A DNA stretch of 64,000 bases from positions 1 to 64,000 of the forward strand of contig NZ_FOVJ01000001.1 of NCBI RefSeq assembly GCF_900115125.1, read 5' to 3'. Source of the stretch: Nitrosospira briensis (GTDB lineage Bacteria; Pseudomonadota; Gammaproteobacteria; Burkholderiales; Nitrosomonadaceae). Shown here one piece after another: positions 30,466-40,047 of the stretch. A program made the translations under genes and the position numbers. The notes under the pieces are model-generated. The model was not told the DNA's origin and did not search any database. It was given only the letters and a program-made list of their open reading frames with translations. The stretch's first letter is position 1, and every line of letters begins with the position of its first letter.

Positions 30466-32229
30466 TTAGTAGGTCCTCGCCTGGGGCGTAAATGATTCCA
30501 CTGTCAACGGCTTTAACCGGACGGGCTTGTAATCCAGCCGTCGGCCTTCTCTGAAATACAAGGTATGTTTGAGCCACTTGTCATCATCCCGCACGGGAAA
30601 GTCGTCACGTGCGTGGGCGCCGCGGCTTTCAGTGCGCGCTTCGGCCGAAATCATTGTGGCTATCGCTACTTCCACCAGATTCTCGAGTTCCAGCGCTTCC
30701 ACCCGGGCTGTGTTGAATACTCGGCTCTTGTCCCTGATTTCGATATGTTTGGCGCGCTCCGCCACTTCGCCGATTCTGGTGACTCCCTCCCTGAGCATGT
30801 CCGAAAAACGGAAAACGCCGCAATATGTATGCATGGTCTTGCGTAGCAGATCGCCCACTTGGGCCACGTTCTCTCCATCTTTCTGGTTGTTCAGCCGGTC
30901 AAGCCGAGCCAGCGCCTGATCGGAGGCGTCCGGCGGCAAATGCTTGTGGTGCTGGTTTTTTTTCAAATCCTCGATGATCTGGTTGCCGGCTGCCCGGCCG
31001 AACACAAGGATATCGAGCAACGAATTGGTTCCGAGCCGATTGCCGCCATGGACGGATACGCAAGCGCACTCGCCTACTGCATAGAAGCCCGGCACCACTT
31101 CCTCGGGGCCGGTTTTATAGGGCGCCACCACCTGCCCGTGAAAATTGGTTGGAATGCCGCCCATCATGTAATGTGCGGTAGGTACAACCGGGATCGGCTC
31201 GTGGATAGGGTCTGCATGGGCAAATTTCATGGAGATTTCACGAATGCCCGGCAGCCGCGTCTTGATCACATCCTCGCCGAGATGGTCAAGCTTTAGCAGC
31301 AGATGATCCGCATCCCTGCCACAGCCCCTTCCCTCTTTTATCTCTGTAGTCAGGGCTCGCGACACCACGTCTCGGCTGGCCAGGTCCTTCGCATGGGGCG
31401 CATAACGTTCCATGAAGCGTTCCCCATCCTTATTGAGCAGGTAGCCGCCTTCACCGCGCACCGCCTCGCTGATGAGCACGCCTACTCCATAAACGCCAGT
31501 AGGATGGAATTGCCAGAATTCCATATCCTCCAGAGGAATGCCGGCCCGCGCCGACATGGCGAGACCATCTCCCGTATTGATGAATGCATTGGTACTTGCG
31601 CTGAATATACGCGCGCCGCCGCCAGTGGCGAACAGCGTTGCCCTTGCCTGCAACACCATGACCTCACCGGTTTCAATGTCCAGCGCTGTCACGCCGCATA
31701 CGTCCCCTTCCTGGTCACGGATCAGGTCCAGGGCCATCCATTCGACAAAAAATTGGGTATTGGCCTGCACGTTGCGCTGGTATAGGGTATGCAGCATGGC
31801 ATGGCCGGTGCGGTCGGCCGCCGCGCACGAGCGGGTTGCCTGCGCGCCGCCGAAATTCTGCGACTGTCCGCCGAAGGGGCGCTGGTAAATTTTTCCATTC
31901 TCCAGGCGGTCGAAGGGCATGCCGTAATGTTCCAGCTCGTAGACCACTTCGCTGGCTTGGCGGCACATGAATTCGATCGCATCCTGATCGCCGAGATAAT
32001 CTGAGCCCTTCACCGTATCGTACATATGCCAGTGCCAGTTATCCTCGGTTACGTTGCCCAATGCGGCCGCAATTCCGCCCTGAGCGGCTACCGTGTGGGA
32101 GCGGGTGGGAAATACCTTTGACAAGACAGCCACCTTGAGCCCGGCGGTCGACAATTGCAGCGCGGCGCGCATTCCCGCGCCGCCTGCCCCGACAATTACC
32201 GCGTCGAATTTTCTTCTGGCTATCGCCAC
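30466..32229 (-). CDS. sdhA: Succinate dehydrogenase flavoprotein subunit
   Basis: Catalytic subunit of complex II, oxidising succinate to fumarate. The 587 residues contain [13 protein letters not shown] (FAD), the covalent-flavin motif [25 protein letters not shown], and [17 protein letters not shown]. The C-terminus ends in RTY as in typical SdhA. sdhD ends 1 bp upstream of this start. The subunit is followed by zwf rather than sdhB. Confidence 0.98.
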   Translation of the reverse strand: MAIARRKFDAVIVGAGGAGMRAALQLSTAGLKVAVLSKVFPTRSHTVAAQGGIAAALGNVTEDNWHWHMYDTVKGSDYLGDQDAIEFMCRQASEVVYELEHYGMPFDRLENGKIYQRPFGGQSQNFGGAQATRSCAAADRTGHAMLHTLYQRNVQANTQFFVEWMALDLIRDQEGDVCGVTALDIETGEVMVLQARATLFATGGGARIFSASTNAFINTGDGLAMSARAGIPLEDMEFWQFHPTGVYGVGVLISEAVRGEGGYLLNKDGERFMERYAPHAKDLASRDVVSRALTTEIKEGRGCGRDADHLLLKLDHLGEDVIKTRLPGIREISMKFAHADPIHEPIPVVPTAHYMMGGIPTNFHGQVVAPYKTGPEEVVPGFYAVGECACVSVHGGNRLGTNSLLDILVFGRAAGNQIIEDLKKNQHHKHLPPDASDQALARLDRLNNQKDGENVAQVGDLLRKTMHTYCGVFRFSDMLREGVTRIGEVAERAKHIEIRDKSRVFNTARVEALELENLVEVAIATMISAEARTESRGAHARDDFPVRDDDKWLKHTLYFREGRRLDYKPVRLKPLTVESFTPQARTY

Positions 32230-32230
32230 A

Positions 32231-32575
32231 CTAACTCCACAGGATTTCCACCGACCAGATGGTATAAAACAACAAGGACAGTATGACCAGTACCTGTAAT
32301 GTCAAACGAATACCGGCAGCACGAATATAATCCATCAGAATATTGCGCATCCCGACCCAGGCATGCCAGAACAGGCTGACAAGAAACAGGAAGGAAGCAA
32401 TACGCATCCATCGGTTAGCGAATATAGCCTTCCACGAGGCGTGGTCGTGGGGAGGCGAGATCAATAACATTGCCGCGAATAGAAGAATAAAGACTACCAT
32501 TACCACCGCGGTCAAGCGCTGGGCGAGCCAATCCCTCAGGCCATAATGAGCGCCGGTGACAATACGCTTCACCAC
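32231..32575 (-). CDS. sdhD: Succinate dehydrogenase membrane anchor subunit SdhD
   Basis: The 114 residues form three membrane helices. The conserved [15 protein letters not shown] segment carries the heme/quinone-site residues typical of SdhD. The start is GTG and overlaps the last codons of sdhC, consistent with translational coupling. sdhA follows immediately. Confidence 0.94.
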   Translation of the reverse strand: MVKRIVTGAHYGLRDWLAQRLTAVVMVVFILLFAAMLLISPPHDHASWKAIFANRWMRIASFLFLVSLFWHAWVGMRNILMDYIRAAGIRLTLQVLVILSLLFYTIWSVEILWS

Positions 32576-32946
32576 ATCGATGCCGAGATCAGCAGCGTAA
32601 GAATAACGCCGGCGGCGAATACTATTTTACTGGTTGTACGCGCCTGCTGGAGTGAGGAGCCATAATGCAGATCCAGTGCAAGAAAACGAATGCCAGCGCA
32701 GAAATGATGCAGGAAGAACCACAACGAGAGTGTCAAGACAACTTTGAGCAGCGGGTTGTCCAGTAGAGACTGAAGCTGCACATGCCCTTCCGGCGAATTC
32801 AGCACTATGTCCAGACTGCAAAGTAGAAGCGGGATGCCTGGAAAGAACAGCAGCGCTCCGCTCACCCGATGCAAGAGCGAGACTACAGCCGGCAGGGGCT
32901 GTTTGATTCTCATCAGATCCAGGTATTTGGGACGTTTTCTTTGCAA
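32569..32946 (-). CDS. sdhC: Succinate dehydrogenase cytochrome b556 subunit SdhC
   Basis: About 125 residues from a TTG at 32946 preceded by GGGAG, matching family length and the typical N-terminus (RPKYLDLMRIKQPLP). It has three membrane helices, the SLLHRVSGALLF quinone-site motif and HHFCAGIRFLALD with the heme-ligand His. The open frame extends up to 33336, but that extension has no SdhC character and is treated as non-coding. Confidence 0.9.
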   Translation of the reverse strand: MQRKRPKYLDLMRIKQPLPAVVSLLHRVSGALLFFPGIPLLLCSLDIVLNSPEGHVQLQSLLDNPLLKVVLTLSLWFFLHHFCAGIRFLALDLHYGSSLQQARTTSKIVFAAGVILTLLISASMW

Positions 32947-33338
32947 GTGTTCGCTCCCGGGACACGTCGGGTACTGCCTCCACGGCCTAGTGTAGACCCT
33001 TACATCGAGCGATACAATACGGGTAAGCTCATAAGTAAACCCTGAAAAAAATGGGTTTACCAGGGGTTCAACCCAAGGCAGGCGGTTGATACTGCTCAAA
33101 TTGACAGCAAGAGGGAATGTTTTTATAGTCCAGGGCATTTGATAGCCTGAAGGTGCATTTCTCGATGGGTCGCATCGAGCTTGACGCGCAAACACAAAAA
33201 ATGAAAACGCGAAGGCGAAATGGATTGCTTTAGAATAATGTTGAGCTCCGACTTGGCTCACCTTCGACAAACGTGCGGACAACGGAAAATTAACCAGGAA
33301 AATTTCTTGTCCCGGCAATATCCTACAGGAGCGCAAGA
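32947..33338. other. Divergent promoter region between sdhC and mdh
   Basis: About 390 bp separating the minus-strand sdh unit from the plus-strand mdh-prp unit. It contains an inverted repeat at 33035-33060 and an A/T-rich stretch near 33190-33240. The mdh Shine-Dalgarno (AGGAG) lies 7 nt before its ATG. No gene is supported here; the open frame running through it upstream of sdhC looks coincidental. Confidence 0.6.
33035..33060. promoter_or_regulatory. Inverted repeat in sdhC-mdh divergent region
   Basis: GTAAACCC (33035-33042) and GGGTTTAC (33053-33060) form an 8-bp perfect inverted repeat around an A-rich 10-nt spacer. It sits about 90 bp upstream of sdhC and 280 bp upstream of mdh. It could be an operator or a transcript hairpin; no regulator is assigned. 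Confidence 0.35.
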
Positions 33339-34322
33339 ATGAACTCTCCCATGCGCGTAGCGGTCACCGGCGCAGCTGGCCAGATCGGTTACAGTCTGGT
33401 ATTTCGCATCGCGGCGGGCGACATGCTCGGCAAGGATCAGCCTGTCATCCTGCAATTGCTGGATATACCGCAATCGCTGCCCACACTTAAAGGCGTGGTA
33501 ATGGAACTTGAGGATTGCGCCTTTCCGCTACTGGCAGGTATAAATATTACAGATAATCCCGAAACCGCTTTCCGCGATGTGAATATCGCCATGCTGGTAG
33601 GCGCACGCCCTCGCGGCAAGGGTATGGAGCGTAAGGATTTGCTGGAAGCGAACGGTGCAATATTTATCGATCAGGGCAGGGCGCTGGATGAAGGGGCCCG
33701 CCGCGACGTAAAGGTTCTGATAGTTGGCAATCCGGCCAATACCAACGCTCTCATCGCCATGAGAAATGCCCCAAGCCTGATGCCGGGGAATTTTTCGTCC
33801 ATGATGCGGCTGGACCATAATCGTGCCTTGTCCCAGGTTGCGGCAAAACTTGGACGACCCGTTGCGGGCATCAGAAAAATGATCGTCTGGGGCAATCATT
33901 CCTCCAAACAATATCCGGACTTGAATCATGCCGAGGTGGGTGGCGACAAAGTCGCGCGCCTCGTCAACGATCCTGCCTGGGTAGAAGACCACTTCATTCC
34001 CGCGGTACAGAATCGCGGTACCGAGGTAATCGAGGCTCGTGGCCTCTCCAGTGCCGCCAGTGCCGCCAATGCCGCCATCGACCATATCCGGGACTGGGTT
34101 TTCGGCACCCGGGAAAACGACTGGGTATCGATGGGAATCCCTTCGGACGGTAGCTACGGGATTCCGGAGGGTGTTATGTATGGTTTTCCCGTGGTCTGCA
34201 AGGAGGGGGGCTACCATATCGTTCCTGATCTGGAAATCAGCGAATTCAGTAAGGAAAAAATGCAGGCCACCTATCGGGAACTGGTGGATGAGCGAGATTC
34301 GGTGAAGCATTTGTTTGGATAA
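33339..34322 (+). CDS. mdh: Malate dehydrogenase, NAD-dependent
   Basis: The 327-residue protein interconverts malate and oxaloacetate. It has the Rossmann motif [11 protein letters not shown], the [15 protein letters not shown] substrate loop, NPANTNA and a [11 protein letters not shown] motif with the catalytic His, all typical of the cytosolic-type bacterial MDH. ATG is preceded by AGGAG. Its stop codon overlaps the first possible prpB start, so mdh and prpB are probably one transcript. Confidence 0.97.
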   Translation: MNSPMRVAVTGAAGQIGYSLVFRIAAGDMLGKDQPVILQLLDIPQSLPTLKGVVMELEDCAFPLLAGINITDNPETAFRDVNIAMLVGARPRGKGMERKDLLEANGAIFIDQGRALDEGARRDVKVLIVGNPANTNALIAMRNAPSLMPGNFSSMMRLDHNRALSQVAAKLGRPVAGIRKMIVWGNHSSKQYPDLNHAEVGGDKVARLVNDPAWVEDHFIPAVQNRGTEVIEARGLSSAASAANAAIDHIRDWVFGTRENDWVSMGIPSDGSYGIPEGVMYGFPVVCKEGGYHIVPDLEISEFSKEKMQATYRELVDERDSVKHLFG

Positions 34323-35241
34323 TCCAAAGCCTGATTTTTCAGCTCCCATGATCATCTCCGCGGGTTCCCGTTTTCGCGCCGCGCTTGCGGAGGAAAAGCC
34401 TTTGCAGGTGGTGGGCTGCATCAACGCCTATGCAGCACGTCTTGCGGCTCGTACCGGATTCAAAGCGCTCTATCTTTCCGGTGGCGGCGTGGCGGCGGCC
34501 TCGCTGGGCGTGCCCGATCTCGCCATTTCCACGCTGGACGACGTGCTGACCGACGTGCGCCGCATCACGGATATTATCGATCTGCCGCTGCTGGTGGACG
34601 CGGATACCGGTTTCGGCGGCGTTCTCAATGTCGCCCGCACAGTGAAGTCACTGATTAAAGCCGGCGCAGCGGCTTTGCATATTGAAGATCAGGTTGACGC
34701 CAAGCGTTGCGGCCATCTCCCTGGCAAGATGATCGTTAGCGAGGCGCAAATGGTCGATCGTATCAAGGCTGCGGTAGATGCCAGGACCGATCCCCGGTTT
34801 GTCATTATGGCCCGCACTGATGCACTGGCGGTCGAAGGACTGCAATCCGCCATGGACAGGGCATGCGCATTCGTGGAAGCCGGCGCGGATATTATTTTTC
34901 CGGAAGCCGTGACTGAACTCGATACCTATCGGCGATTCGCCGCAGCAGTAAGCGTGCCAGTGCTGGCCAACATAACTGAATTCGGCGCGACTCCTCTTTA
35001 TTCAGTCGAAGAATTGGCCAAGGCGGACGTTTCTCTGGTGCTTTACCCACTATCCGCATTTCGGGCAATGAGCGCCGCCGCCCTGAACGTGTACCGGACG
35101 ATACGCAACGAAGGCACCCAGAAGAAGACGATCGATACGATGCAGACTCGTGCGGAGCTATATGACTTTCTCGATTACCATGCCTATGAGGAGAAACTGA
35201 ATGTCATGTTTCCAGAATCCGGAAAGCCCGAAGATGATTAA
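34315..35241 (+). CDS. prpB: 2-methylisocitrate lyase
   Basis: Splits 2-methylisocitrate into pyruvate and succinate, the last step of the methylcitrate cycle. The TIM-barrel protein has [20 protein letters not shown] (Mg site) and the catalytic KRCGH motif near residue 135. The first start is TTG at 34315, overlapping mdh by 8 bp, with GGTGAAG upstream; the ATG at 34348 gives the usual family length of 297. The KRCGH motif favours methylisocitrate lyase over isocitrate lyase, and the neighbouring prpC and prpD support this. Confidence 0.94.
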   Translation: MDNPKPDFSAPMIISAGSRFRAALAEEKPLQVVGCINAYAARLAARTGFKALYLSGGGVAAASLGVPDLAISTLDDVLTDVRRITDIIDLPLLVDADTGFGGVLNVARTVKSLIKAGAAALHIEDQVDAKRCGHLPGKMIVSEAQMVDRIKAAVDARTDPRFVIMARTDALAVEGLQSAMDRACAFVEAGADIIFPEAVTELDTYRRFAAAVSVPVLANITEFGATPLYSVEELAKADVSLVLYPLSAFRAMSAAALNVYRTIRNEGTQKKTIDTMQTRAELYDFLDYHAYEEKLNVMFPESGKPEDD

Positions 35242-36391
35242 GGTAGCTGCACGTTCCCAATCCAGAAGCAAGAAATCTGTAGTTTTATCAGGCGTGATAG
35301 CGGGAAATACCGCCATCTGTAGCGTCGGCAGAACTGGCAACGATCTGCATTATCGTGGCTATGACATTCTAGACATGGCCGATACCTGCGAATTCGAAGA
35401 GATTGCCTATCTGCTGGTACATGAGAAGCTGCCCACCCTGGACGAACTGGCTGCGTATAAAGAAAAACTCAGAAGCCTGCGAGATTTGCCTGCCGGCGTT
35501 AAAACCATTCTGGAGGCGATACCGGCGACTGCTCATCCGATGGATGTGATGCGCACCGGAGTGTCTGCCTTGGGCACGGTATTGCCTGAAGCGGAGAAAC
35601 ATACCATTGAGGACGCCCGTGATCTGGCAGACAGACTTCTGGCCTGTCTCGGCTCAATTTTGCTCTACTGGCACCACTACTCCCATAACAATCGCCGTAT
35701 AGAACTGGCGGCTAATGAGGACTCCATAGGAGGATATTTCCTGCACCTGCTGCACGGCAGACCGCCGCCGCCGTCGTGGGTGAAGGCCATGCATACTTCG
35801 CTCGTGCTGTACGCCGAGCACGAATTCAACGCTTCCACCTTTGCCGCTCGCGTGATTGCCGGCACCGGATCCGATTTCTACTCGGCAATCACCGGGGCTA
35901 TTGGCGCGTTGCGCGGCCCCAGGCACGGCGGTGCCAACGAGGCTGCATTCGATATCCAGACGCGCTACAAAAACCCGGATGAGGCCGAGGCAGACATCAG
36001 GCGGCGGGTGGAGAATAAAGAGATCATCATCGGGTTCGGACATCCGGTATATACAACCGGCGATCCGCGTAACCGGATAATCCGGGAAGTTGCGAGGAAG
36101 CTTTCAGTGGAAGCTGGCGATACGGAAATGTTCAGTGTTGCGGAGAGACTGGAAACAGTAATGTGGGACATCAAGAAAATGTTTCCCAACCTCGACTGGT
36201 TTTCCGCCGTGGGTTATCACATGATGGGTGTACCCACAGGCATGTTTACGCCACTGTTTGCGATCGCGCGCACCAGCGGGTGGGCTGCGCACATTATCGA
36301 ACAACGTCTGGACAGCAAGATTATCCGGCCATCGGCAAATTACATTGGGCCGGAGGAGCGGGAGTTCGTGCCGATTCCGGCTCGGATATAA
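35201..36391 (+). CDS. prpC: 2-methylcitrate synthase
   Basis: Condenses propionyl-CoA with oxaloacetate. At up to 396 residues it belongs to the short citrate-synthase class. Motifs are [29 protein letters not shown] and [16 protein letters not shown]. The ATG at 35234 (overlapping the prpB stop by 8 bp) gives the usual N-terminus and is as likely as the listed start, which overlaps by 41 bp. The assignment over citrate synthase rests on size and prpB/prpD context. Confidence 0.93.
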   Translation: MSCFQNPESPKMIKVAARSQSRSKKSVVLSGVIAGNTAICSVGRTGNDLHYRGYDILDMADTCEFEEIAYLLVHEKLPTLDELAAYKEKLRSLRDLPAGVKTILEAIPATAHPMDVMRTGVSALGTVLPEAEKHTIEDARDLADRLLACLGSILLYWHHYSHNNRRIELAANEDSIGGYFLHLLHGRPPPPSWVKAMHTSLVLYAEHEFNASTFAARVIAGTGSDFYSAITGAIGALRGPRHGGANEAAFDIQTRYKNPDEAEADIRRRVENKEIIIGFGHPVYTTGDPRNRIIREVARKLSVEAGDTEMFSVAERLETVMWDIKKMFPNLDWFSAVGYHMMGVPTGMFTPLFAIARTSGWAAHIIEQRLDSKIIRPSANYIGPEEREFVPIPARI

Positions 36392-36651
36392 GGATAACCG
36401 GCTCCAGTGGAACACCAAGGTTTCAAGCAGCGTGGCTTGAGTTCGATATTCCGAACTTGTCAATTCCCGATCGGCTGTGGGCTAGATCCTGGACGAAGGG
36501 CAGGGCTGCTCGGAAGGCTTGTTTTTCCGCCATTCGTGACGACAGCAATACGGGAAAGATAATAGAGTGCGTTCCGATGACCAGCACAAGATGACCAGAT
36601 GAAGCGGATTCACAACTCCTGTTCTATTAGGTAATTTTCCCAAAAAATTTG

Positions 36652-37626
36652 ATGCCTTCTATTGCAGACGAATCTGCCCCTCAGTTCTTCATTATTCTCA
36701 ATGCCGCGTCCGGGCACAACAACACTTCCACCGTTTGTACGATCATTGAGAAGGTGTTGATCGAGGCTGGTAGACGCTACGAACTGGTAGTAGTCGAAGA
36801 CGCTGCACAGCTTGATGGTGTTGCGCGTCAAACAGTTGAGCGAGCTTGTGAACGTGGCGGTGTCGTTGTGGTAGCCGGCGGCGATGGCAGCATCAACACG
36901 GTGGCCCAGGCGACGCTAGGCAGTGGTTGTCCTCTTGGCGTGCTGCCCCAGGGTACGTTCAATTACTTTGGGCGCGAGCATGGAATATCATCTGATACCG
37001 CCGAGGCCACCCGAGCACTCCTCACTGCCTCCGTCCAGGCGGTTCAAGTGGGTCTTGTCAACGATCGACTATTCCTGGTCAATGCGAGCCTCGGGCTTTA
37101 CCCGAGGTTGCTCGAAGACCGCGAGGCTTTCAAACAGCAATATGGGCGCAATCGTCTGGTTGCGTTTGCATCGGGGCTGGTAACTCTGCTGCGACACCAC
37201 CAGCAACTGCTCATCAGTCTGGAAATCCGCGGCAAGTTTCATGATATTCGCACACCGACCCTGTTTGTGGGCAACAACCGGTTGCAGTTGGAGCAGCTCG
37301 GCCTCCCGCTGGAAAATGCGCTCGAGAATGATGAACTCGTCGCAATCATGTTGCGGCCGACCGGTATGATGGCGATGTTGTGGCTACTGGTTCGCGGTGC
37401 GCTCGGAAAGTTGGGCGAAGCACAAAACGTAATCAGTTTTGGCTTCAAGCGCATGACGATAAGGTCATCTCGCCACCTCAAGCGCCGCGTGAAGGTCGCA
37501 ACAGATGGCGAGGTTGTCTGGATGGATACGCCGCTCGAATTTCGCGTCTCTCCGCACCCGCTGCATTTGCTCAAGCCTGCCACTACGCCTGAGCCGGGAA
37601 CCCTGGATACAGGTCCAGATTCATGA
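36652..37626 (+). CDS. Diacylglycerol kinase-family lipid kinase-like protein
   Basis: 324 residues with a DAGK catalytic domain: GGDGSINTVAQ (about 76-86) is the nucleotide-binding signature and LPQGTFNYFGRE follows it. It also has an ATDGEVV-type motif near the C-terminus, as in the YegS/DgkB class. These enzymes phosphorylate lipids such as diacylglycerol or sphingoid bases; the substrate cannot be read here. The ATG at 36652 has no good Shine-Dalgarno. Its stop overlaps the start of the metallophosphoesterase by 4 bp, so the two form a pair. They separate prpC from prpD. Confidence 0.88.
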   Translation: MPSIADESAPQFFIILNAASGHNNTSTVCTIIEKVLIEAGRRYELVVVEDAAQLDGVARQTVERACERGGVVVVAGGDGSINTVAQATLGSGCPLGVLPQGTFNYFGREHGISSDTAEATRALLTASVQAVQVGLVNDRLFLVNASLGLYPRLLEDREAFKQQYGRNRLVAFASGLVTLLRHHQQLLISLEIRGKFHDIRTPTLFVGNNRLQLEQLGLPLENALENDELVAIMLRPTGMMAMLWLLVRGALGKLGEAQNVISFGFKRMTIRSSRHLKRRVKVATDGEVVWMDTPLEFRVSPHPLHLLKPATTPEPGTLDTGPDS

Positions 37627-38483
37627 AAGCGCTTATTCACATTTCCGATCCGCATTTCGGCACCGAGCAGACCCCAGTAGTTGAAGCGTTATTGCGCCTT
37701 GTGCATGACGAGGCGCCCGAGCTGGCGGTGTTATCCGGTGATATCACGCAAAGGGCGCGCCGGGAACAGTTTCGCGCTGCGAAAAGCTTTACCGAGCAGC
37801 TTGAGGTACCATCATTAATCGTTATTCCAGGTAATCACGATATTCCCTTGTTTAATTTCGTGGCCCGGTTTCTCAACCCCTATGGAAACTACCGTCGCGA
37901 GTTCGGCGACGACCTTGAGCCGACGTTCGAGTCGGATAGATGGCTTGTCATTGCCCTCAACACTACTCGCCGCTACCGCCACAAAGACGGCGAAGTGTCG
38001 AAAGCACAAATCCGCCGTGTGACCGATCGCCTGAAAATGGCGTCTGTGGGCCAATTGCGCATTGTTGTAACGCATCAACCGGTATGCGTGACACAGGTAA
38101 AGGATGAACCCAATCTTCTGCACGGGTGTGAGGCAGCGGTGCGGCAATGGGCGGCCGCCGGTGCTGACCTGGTTCTGGGCGGTCACATTCATCTGCCTTA
38201 TGTCTGCGCCTTGCATGCCCGTTATGCCGGTATCATGCGGCGGACCTGGGCTGTGCAAGCTGGTACGGCAGTGTCGCGGCGCGTGCGCCCCGGAGGAAAC
38301 AATTCGATCAACCTGATCCGCTATGAGGTCTTGCAGCAGCGCCGCCAATGCACTGTTGAACGCTGGGACTACCTCACGTCGGCAAAAAACTTTGTTAGAG
38401 TAGCAATTGACCCCCTGGATTTTTATGCTTCAGATGATCCGGTTGAATCAGCACCATTTGATGCGGAGCCCGGCATCAAATAG
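37623..38483 (+). CDS. Calcineurin-like metallophosphoesterase
   Basis: 286 residues with the full phosphoesterase signature: SDPHFG near residue 9, LSGDITQR near 38, IPGNHD near 66, VTHQP near 140 and GGHIHLP near 185. These place two metals in the active site. The family includes cAMP, nucleotide and phospholipid phosphodiesterases; the substrate is unknown. Overlap with the lipid-kinase gene (ATGA) suggests a shared role, perhaps in phospholipid turnover. Confidence 0.9.
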   Translation: MKALIHISDPHFGTEQTPVVEALLRLVHDEAPELAVLSGDITQRARREQFRAAKSFTEQLEVPSLIVIPGNHDIPLFNFVARFLNPYGNYRREFGDDLEPTFESDRWLVIALNTTRRYRHKDGEVSKAQIRRVTDRLKMASVGQLRIVVTHQPVCVTQVKDEPNLLHGCEAAVRQWAAAGADLVLGGHIHLPYVCALHARYAGIMRRTWAVQAGTAVSRRVRPGGNNSINLIRYEVLQQRRQCTVERWDYLTSAKNFVRVAIDPLDFYASDDPVESAPFDAEPGIK

Positions 38484-38581
38484 AAAATGGCGGGGAAGAT
38501 CTTCTTCCCGCTTTCTCGGGAAAAGGACACTTCCCGTTAATCGCCTGTTTATAATACGTCCTTGTCATTCAGTAAATAGCT

Positions 38582-40033
38582 GTGTCATCCCACACCTCCA
38601 ATATTCGTCCCCGGCCGGATCAAGTACTGGTGGATATCGCGGACTACGTCGTAAATCGGGATATCCCGAGTCCCCTTGCTTACGATACTGCGCGCCATTG
38701 CCTGATGGATTCGCTGGGCTGTGCGATGGAAGCGCTTGCTTACCCGGCTTGCACCAAGCTGCTTGGGCCCGTAGTTCCCGGAGCCACGGTGCCGGATGGA
38801 GCAAGAATTCCCGGCACCCCGTTCCGGCTCGACCCCGTGCAAGCTGCGTTCAACATTGGCACGATGATTCGCTGGCTGGATTTCAACGACACCTGGCTGG
38901 CGGCCGAATGGGGACACCCATCGGATAATCTGGGCGGCATACTTGCCGTGGCTGATTGGTGCTCGCGCAATGCAAACAATGGGAGCAGAAAGTCATTCGC
39001 GGTACGCGACGTGCTGACGGCGATGATCAAGGCCCATGAAATCCAGGGCTGCCTTGCGTTGGAGAACAGTTTCAACAAGGTGGGACTGGATCATGTCGTG
39101 CTGGTGAAAGTTGCGTCCACCGCCGTCGTGACGCATATGCTTGGCGGCAGCCGGGATCAGATAGTCGACGCGCTTTCGCAGGCATGGGTGGACGGGCAGT
39201 CGTTGCGCACCTATCGTCACGTGCCCAATACCGGCTCACGAAAATCGTGGGCAGCGGGCGATGCCACCAGCCGGGCGGTATGGCTCGCACTGATCACGCT
39301 TAAAGGAGAAGCGGGGTATCCTTCCGCGCTGACGGCAAAAACCTGGGGTTTTTACGATGTGTTGTTCAAGGGACAGCCTCTCCGGTTCCAGAGACCGATT
39401 CAACAGTGGGATTCATATGTGATGGAAAACGTATTGTTCAAGATTTCTTTCCCCGCTGAATTCCATTCCCAGACAGCAGCGGAATGCGCGATGCAACTGC
39501 ACCGCCATGTGAAAGAGCGGATTGGCGATATAAAAAAAATCACCATCCGCACTCACGAGGCGGCGATTCGCATCATCGATAAAAAAGGCCCGCTCAACAA
39601 TCCTGCCGACCGCGACCACTGCATGCAATACATTGTTGCGGTGCCGCTCATTTTTGGAAGACTCACGGCCGAAGATTACGAGAACACGGTTGCTGCCGAT
39701 CCACGCATCGACCAGTTGCGCGATAAAATCACGTGTATGGAGGATAAGAAGTTTACGCAGGATTATTACGACCCCGAGAAACGCTCCATTGCCAATGGAA
39801 TCACGGTGGAATTCAAGGACGGCAGGAAGCTGGATGAAGTCGTGGTGGAATACCCCATCGGGCACAGGTTCCGCCGCAAGGAAGGCATTCCACTACTGGA
39901 AGAAAAATTCAGAATGAGCCTTGCGCGCCGCTTTACTGAAACGCAACAAAACGCAATCACCGATCTTTGCCTGGACCTGGAGAAGCTGGAAGCTACACCG
40001 GTGAGAGAATTCGTCGATATGTTTTCTGCCTGA
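38582..40033 (+). CDS. prpD: 2-methylcitrate dehydratase
   Basis: The 483-residue MmgE/PrpD-family protein dehydrates 2-methylcitrate to 2-methyl-cis-aconitate. Recognisable segments are [36 protein letters not shown], and [13 protein letters not shown]. The start is GTG at 38582 with no strong Shine-Dalgarno. It completes prpBCD, but is separated from prpC by two unrelated genes. No prpF, acnD or prpE lies here; the acnA at 43.6 kb could hydrate the product. Confidence 0.94.
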   Translation: MSSHTSNIRPRPDQVLVDIADYVVNRDIPSPLAYDTARHCLMDSLGCAMEALAYPACTKLLGPVVPGATVPDGARIPGTPFRLDPVQAAFNIGTMIRWLDFNDTWLAAEWGHPSDNLGGILAVADWCSRNANNGSRKSFAVRDVLTAMIKAHEIQGCLALENSFNKVGLDHVVLVKVASTAVVTHMLGGSRDQIVDALSQAWVDGQSLRTYRHVPNTGSRKSWAAGDATSRAVWLALITLKGEAGYPSALTAKTWGFYDVLFKGQPLRFQRPIQQWDSYVMENVLFKISFPAEFHSQTAAECAMQLHRHVKERIGDIKKITIRTHEAAIRIIDKKGPLNNPADRDHCMQYIVAVPLIFGRLTAEDYENTVAADPRIDQLRDKITCMEDKKFTQDYYDPEKRSIANGITVEFKDGRKLDEVVVEYPIGHRFRRKEGIPLLEEKFRMSLARRFTETQQNAITDLCLDLEKLEATPVREFVDMFSA

Positions 40034-40047
40034 GCGCAAGTACCACG

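Noticed and set aside
32947-33336. N-terminal extension of the sdhC open frame by about 130 codons
   Set aside because: Typical SdhC begins at RPKYLDL; the upstream part has no membrane or conserved character, while a TTG at 32946 with GGGAG fits family length.
33528-34424. Minus-strand open frame (298 codons) opposite mdh and the prpB start
   Set aside because: Antisense to mdh, which carries all its catalytic motifs; no family resemblance in the translation.
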